From positions 186,001-250,000 of the forward strand of contig JBCBOS010000009.1 of the NCBI GenBank assembly GCA_039821145.1: a stretch of DNA of 64,000 bases. Reading direction: 5' to 3'. Under the pieces are notes generated by a model that had not been told where the DNA came from, made no database searches, and saw only the letters and a program-made list of their open reading frames with translations. Origin of the DNA: JBCCSZ01 sp039821145. Lineage in GTDB: Bacteria > Bacteroidota > Bacteroidia > Chitinophagales > Saprospiraceae. Of the stretch, positions 60,879 to 64,000 are shown piece by piece (within the stretch, counting starts at the first letter, position 1; the number at the start of each line of letters is the position of its first letter). Made by a program: the position numbers and the translations under genes.

Positions 60879-62039
60879 TTAAATAGTCACCAAGATCTCT
60901 CCTGCTTTTTTCAGAACGTCCTCCGTTTTGGCAAAGCAGAAGCGCACCACCTTTTCATCCCGCAAACTGCTGTAGAATACAGAAACCGGAATGACCGCCA
61001 GTCCATGCTCTACCGTCATGCGCTTGGCAAATTCGGTATCGGGCTCGTCGCTGATGGCCGAGTAGTCGGCACTCTGAAAGTAGGTGCCTTGGCAGGGCAG
61101 TGGGCGGAAGCGAGAGTTTTGGAGGACTTCCAAAAAGGCATCGCGTTTCTGTTGGTAAAATCCAGCCAGTTGTAGGTAGTTGTCGGGCTGTTTGAGGTAA
61201 TCGGCAAGTGCGTATTGCATGGGGGTGGAGACGGAAAAGACATTGAACTGGTGTACCTTGCGAAACTCTGCTGTGAGGGCAGGAGGGGCGATGCAGCAGC
61301 CCAGTTTCCAGCCTGTGTTGTGAAAGGTTTTGCCAAAGGAGAATACGGCGAGGCTGCGCTGGTACAGGTCTGGGTAGCGCAGAACGCTTTGGTGAAACTG
61401 GCCGTCATACGTCAGGTGCTCATAGACTTCATCGCTCAACAATAAGATGTTGGTGTTGCGAATCAGTTGTTGCAAGGCTTTGAGATCGGCAGGAGAAAAG
61501 ACGCGTCCGCTGGGATTGTGGGGCGAATTGACGATGATCATCCGGGTACGTGGGCTGATCAGGTCTGCGAATTGGTCCCAATCGATTTGGTAATCGGGCA
61601 GGCCGAGTTCGTAGATCACCGGGCGTCCACCTGCCAGTTCCACAGCGGGCCGGTAGGAGTCATAGGCTGGTTCGATGAGGATGACTTCATCTCCTGTTTT
61701 GACAAAGGCCGTGATGGCTGTGAAGAGGGCTTGGGTGGCACCTGCTGTGATGGTGATTTCCTGCTGGGCATCGAGCTGAGCGCCATAGAGCGAGTGGGCC
61801 TTGCGGGCCAGCTGTTCGAGCAGGGGAGGGGCGCCAGCCATGGGGGCATACTGATTGTAGCCTTGGGCCATGTAGTGGGTGACCAGGTCTTTGAGTTCAT
61901 CGGGGCAGTCAAAGTTGGGGAAGCCCTGGGAGAGGTTGAGCGCATTGTGCTCGCGCGCCAGGGCAGACATGACCGAAAAGATGGTCGTCCCAACCCATGG
62001 GAGTTTTGATTCTATTTGGAGGCTGCTATCAGGATGCAT
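60879..62039 (-). CDS. PLP-dependent aminotransferase, methionine/aromatic (YbdL/KAT-like)
   Basis: A 386-residue class I aminotransferase. The N-terminus SLQIESKLPWVGTTIFSVMSALA and LSQGFPNFDCP are typical of methionine aminotransferase YbdL and kynurenine aminotransferases. K237 in SFGKTFHNTGWKLG is the PLP lysine, and NSPHNPSGRVFS and RFCFAKTEDVL (substrate Arg) are in place. The ATG at 62039 overlaps the end of the pterin dehydratase gene by 11 bases, suggesting a link to aromatic amino acid metabolism. Substrate between Met, Phe, Tyr and kynurenine cannot be decided from sequence. Confidence 0.9.
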   Translation of the reverse strand: MHPDSSLQIESKLPWVGTTIFSVMSALAREHNALNLSQGFPNFDCPDELKDLVTHYMAQGYNQYAPMAGAPPLLEQLARKAHSLYGAQLDAQQEITITAGATQALFTAITAFVKTGDEVILIEPAYDSYRPAVELAGGRPVIYELGLPDYQIDWDQFADLISPRTRMIIVNSPHNPSGRVFSPADLKALQQLIRNTNILLLSDEVYEHLTYDGQFHQSVLRYPDLYQRSLAVFSFGKTFHNTGWKLGCCIAPPALTAEFRKVHQFNVFSVSTPMQYALADYLKQPDNYLQLAGFYQQKRDAFLEVLQNSRFRPLPCQGTYFQSADYSAISDEPDTEFAKRMTVEHGLAVIPVSVFYSSLRDEKVVRFCFAKTEDVLKKAGEILVTI

Positions 62040-62274
62040 ATTTTTCGTATACCTTATTGATGGTTTTGGCCAGTCGATGGTCTTTCTTCGTCACCGTATT
62101 GCCTTCATCATGTGTGGTGAGGACCACCTTGACGGTGTTGTACACATTGGACCATTCCGGGTGGTGGTTTTGCTTTTCGGCGTGGAAGGCAACTTCCGTC
62201 ATAAAGGCAAATGCCTCTTTGAAATCCTGGAATTTGAAGGTGGCTCTCAGTTTGTTGTTGCGTTCTTTGAACAT
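62029..62274 (-). CDS. phhB: 4a-hydroxytetrahydrobiopterin dehydratase (pterin-4a-carbinolamine dehydratase)
   Basis: An 81-residue enzyme that dehydrates the carbinolamine formed by aromatic amino acid hydroxylases, so that tetrahydrobiopterin can be regenerated. The diagnostic EKQNHHPEWSNVYNTV motif (active-site histidines) and LTTHDEGNTVTKKD (second His and Asp) are intact. The ATG at 62274 is preferred over a GTG at 62280. A phenylalanine hydroxylase gene is not visible here; the protein may also have a Mo-cofactor-type role seen for other PCD-like proteins. Translationally coupled to the aminotransferase gene. Confidence 0.9.
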   Translation of the reverse strand: MFKERNNKLRATFKFQDFKEAFAFMTEVAFHAEKQNHHPEWSNVYNTVKVVLTTHDEGNTVTKKDHRLAKTINKVYEKYAS

Positions 62275-62346
62275 AGTCACATGCTTTTGGATGATGGAAA
62301 AGATGGCGGTTGATGGCTGTCAATCGACTGATGCCGCAGTGGACAA

Positions 62347-63396
62347 TCAGTGGGACCAATCATAGGTGTCGAGCTTGGCCAGACCTGCCTCCAGTAGATC
62401 GATGCAATGGCGAACGTCTCCTTTGTGGGCCATTTCGATGGTTTGGTGCATATGGCGAAGTGGAATGGAAATGGCTCCGGCAATGGCTCCATTTTTTCCA
62501 TAGCGCTGCAAGGCGGCGGTATCTGTGGACCCTCTGCCGGGGAGAACTTCTGTCTGCCAGGGAATTTCTTGTTCTGTAGCAGTTTGCTTGAGGAAGGCAA
62601 CCATTCGGTAGTCGCAGATGGTGCCACCGTCCATGACTTTGATGGCAGCGCCTTTGCCCAAGCGGGAAACCATTTCATGTGGTTGCGCGCCTGGCACATC
62701 AAATGCGATGGTCACGTCCAAGCAGATGCCAAAGTCGGGATTGATGTGACGCGAGGAGCTGATGGCACCTCTCAGACCCACTTCTTCCTGTACGGTGAAA
62801 ACGGCGTAGGTATCGTAGGGTACCTCTTTGTCTTTGAGCAGGCGCATGGTTTCGAGCAAGATGAAAACCGATACGCGATTGTCCAGCGATTTGCTGTTGA
62901 CACATTCTCCCATCTCCACCAGTTGTCGTTCGCGGGTGATGGGATCGCCGATGTTGACCAGCCTGCGGACAGCTTCTGGTTCCATGCCTGTATCGATGAA
63001 GTAATCTTGGATGGGCACCACTTTGGTTCGTTCTTCTGCCTTCATCAGGTGAATGGGTTTGCAGCCCAATACGCCCATGACATCTTCTTTGCCATGGATG
63101 ATGACCCGTTGAGAGGTCAGCGTTTTGGGATCGAATCCTCCGAGGGTGTGAAAGCGGACGAAGCCGTCGTCATCTACATTGGTCACAATGAAGCCAATCT
63201 CGTCCATGTGGGCGGCAATCATGACTTTCTTGTTCTCCTTTCCTTTCTTCAGCGCGATCACATTTCCCATGGGGTCAACGCTTACTTCGTCGACGAGGGG
63301 GCGGACTTCTTCTAGGATGAGTTTGCGGATGCGGTGTTCAAAACCCGATGTGCCGGGTGTTTCACAGATTTGTTTTAGTAGTTCAACGTTGATCAT
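62347..63396 (-). CDS. M42 family metalloaminopeptidase / endoglucanase-like peptidase
   Basis: A 349-residue di-metal peptidase of the M42 (FrvX/YsdC, TET-like) family, cytoplasmic, trimming peptides from N-termini. Metal ligands: AAHMDEIGF (His), SLDNRVS (bridging Asp), QEEVGLRGA (Glu base and ligand), LDVTIAFD (Asp) and LRHMHQTIE (His). The N-terminal CETPGTSGFEHRIR block is also typical. Length and motifs match active enzymes. It is probably expressed alone from its own promoter. Confidence 0.95.
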   Translation of the reverse strand: MINVELLKQICETPGTSGFEHRIRKLILEEVRPLVDEVSVDPMGNVIALKKGKENKKVMIAAHMDEIGFIVTNVDDDGFVRFHTLGGFDPKTLTSQRVIIHGKEDVMGVLGCKPIHLMKAEERTKVVPIQDYFIDTGMEPEAVRRLVNIGDPITRERQLVEMGECVNSKSLDNRVSVFILLETMRLLKDKEVPYDTYAVFTVQEEVGLRGAISSSRHINPDFGICLDVTIAFDVPGAQPHEMVSRLGKGAAIKVMDGGTICDYRMVAFLKQTATEQEIPWQTEVLPGRGSTDTAALQRYGKNGAIAGAISIPLRHMHQTIEMAHKGDVRHCIDLLEAGLAKLDTYDWSH

Positions 63397-63709
63397 AAAA
63401 GCAATAGGGTAAGTGTCCTTTCAGACGATGTCTGAAAATAAATTCAAAAGTACTATTATTTCATGGGAAACTCAGTCCCGTGTGACATTTTGGCTGTTCT
63501 GCACCCGATTCGCCTTCCTTTGTCCGATGCCTTCGGATGCGGCCCGTAGGTCTGTGATATGGGCAAAGACCATAATTTATACAGCTCTATTATATGATTT
63601 GTTGTCTTCAGATCGTTCCCTCCATGTAAAATGAGGAGGATTCTAGGATTTGAGCACGAAAATTGATTAACTTTCAGTGTTTGAGACACTATTAAAACCG
63701 ACAATTACA
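63397..63709. other. Divergent promoter region with palindrome upstream of the M42 peptidase gene
   Basis: No gene is seen in these 313 bases. On the reverse strand TACTTTTG (63452-63445) is a perfect -7 element placing the M42 transcript start near 63438. A perfect 8-bp palindrome TTTCAGAC-GAT-GTCTGAAA at 63419-63437 starts exactly there, in the first bases of the mRNA. It may be an operator or a stabilising hairpin. The forward half toward 63709 has no clear promoter. Confidence 0.5.
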
Positions 63710-64000
63710 ATGAAAGCTGCACTCTTTTATGGCTGGATGTGCCTACTGAGCATCTCCTTTTCGTTCCAGCTACAAGCCCAATCTTCATCCAAAGATTTTT
63801 ATTACACCATCCATGTGGGTGCCTTCGTCAAGGCTGAACTGTCCGACTTTCAAAAGATTCGGCCGTTGGGATTTGTGTATTCCGAGCTGTTTGACAATTC
63901 CTTGTTGCGGGTTTATTTGGGGAGTTATGAGGGGGAAAAAGACGCAACGGATGTGCTGGCCAGGGTTCGCGCCAATGGCTATCCGGATGCCTACGTGACC
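63710..64000 (+). CDS. Exported SPOR-like protein, partial (N-terminal 97 residues)
   Basis: The frame from the ATG at 63710 runs open to the window edge. It has a signal peptide (MKAALFYGWMCLLSISFSF ... QLQAQ, cut after QA). The visible mature part reads DFYYTIHVGAFVKAELSDFQ, SLLRVYLGSYEGEKDATDVL and ANGYPDAYV; the YxIxVGAF ... VYLGSY ... ARVRANGYPDAYV pattern resembles SPOR domains, which bind denuded peptidoglycan. Further domains lie outside the window. The SPOR call is tentative; the gene is well supported. Confidence 0.72.
   Translation, partial: MKAALFYGWMCLLSISFSFQLQAQSSSKDFYYTIHVGAFVKAELSDFQKIRPLGFVYSELFDNSLLRVYLGSYEGEKDATDVLARVRANGYPDAYVT

Overview
The window reads as chromosomal DNA from a member of Bacteroidota, most likely a Saprospiria/Lewinella-like lineage. 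Evidence seen directly: two secreted proteins with type IX secretion (T9SS) sorting domains (type B at 4013-4290, type A near 23810-24070), SprB-like repeats, promoters of the Bacteroidota type (TTG / TAnnTTTG), a TPR/PD40/OmpA protein, a long-form PurF, many SPII lipoproteins and few Shine-Dalgarno sites. The species assignment is inference. By eye GC is near 50% and even. I see no rRNA, tRNA, CRISPR array, prophage or insertion sequence.

Layout. 1-8509: rsmI (partial) and pssA leftward, then a rightward envelope cluster: a large T9SS protein, lptC, a CorC-type membrane protein and a membrane patatin, with start/stop overlaps. 8644-14543: small lipoprotein, di-haem peroxidase, uvrA and an orphan ECF sigma factor. 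14703-23585: hemB, yidD, a DUF6702 protein, ahcY, an amidase, a lipoprotein, a GT4 glycosyltransferase and an EF-G paralogue. 23804-33894: a leftward series with a 1638-residue T9SS subtilase, an SDR protein overlapping anmK, and a PorE-like OmpA protein. 34145-42906: a replication/segregation neighbourhood with an AT-rich gap carrying two DnaA boxes, dnaB interrupted by an intein, a pseudouridine synthase, gamma carbonic anhydrase, TraB/GumN and DUF3137 proteins, an RHH-like protein and parA. 43300-51615: a LytS-type histidine kinase with an unusual leader region, DUF2279, prohibitin, TolC, two rhomboids and an EEP-family protein. 51715-64000: cysS, glutaminyl-cyclase-like M28, an aldehyde dehydrogenase, Uma2, mutL, purF, an aminotransferase overlapping a pterin dehydratase, an M42 peptidase and a truncated SPOR-like gene.

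Most of the window is housekeeping. The parts that stand out are: (1) the DnaB intein, whose homing endonuclease is decayed and whose insertion point seems shifted relative to the one I remember for cyanobacterial DnaB; (2) the gap before dnaB, an origin-like or DnaA-regulated region; (3) the segment 44460-44671 upstream of the LytS-type kinase, with LytTR-like direct repeats, a potentially pseudoknotted RNA and a strong intrinsic terminator; and (4) the parA/RHH pair with a palindrome in the parA leader. Functional statements rest on motifs read by eye; no database search was run.
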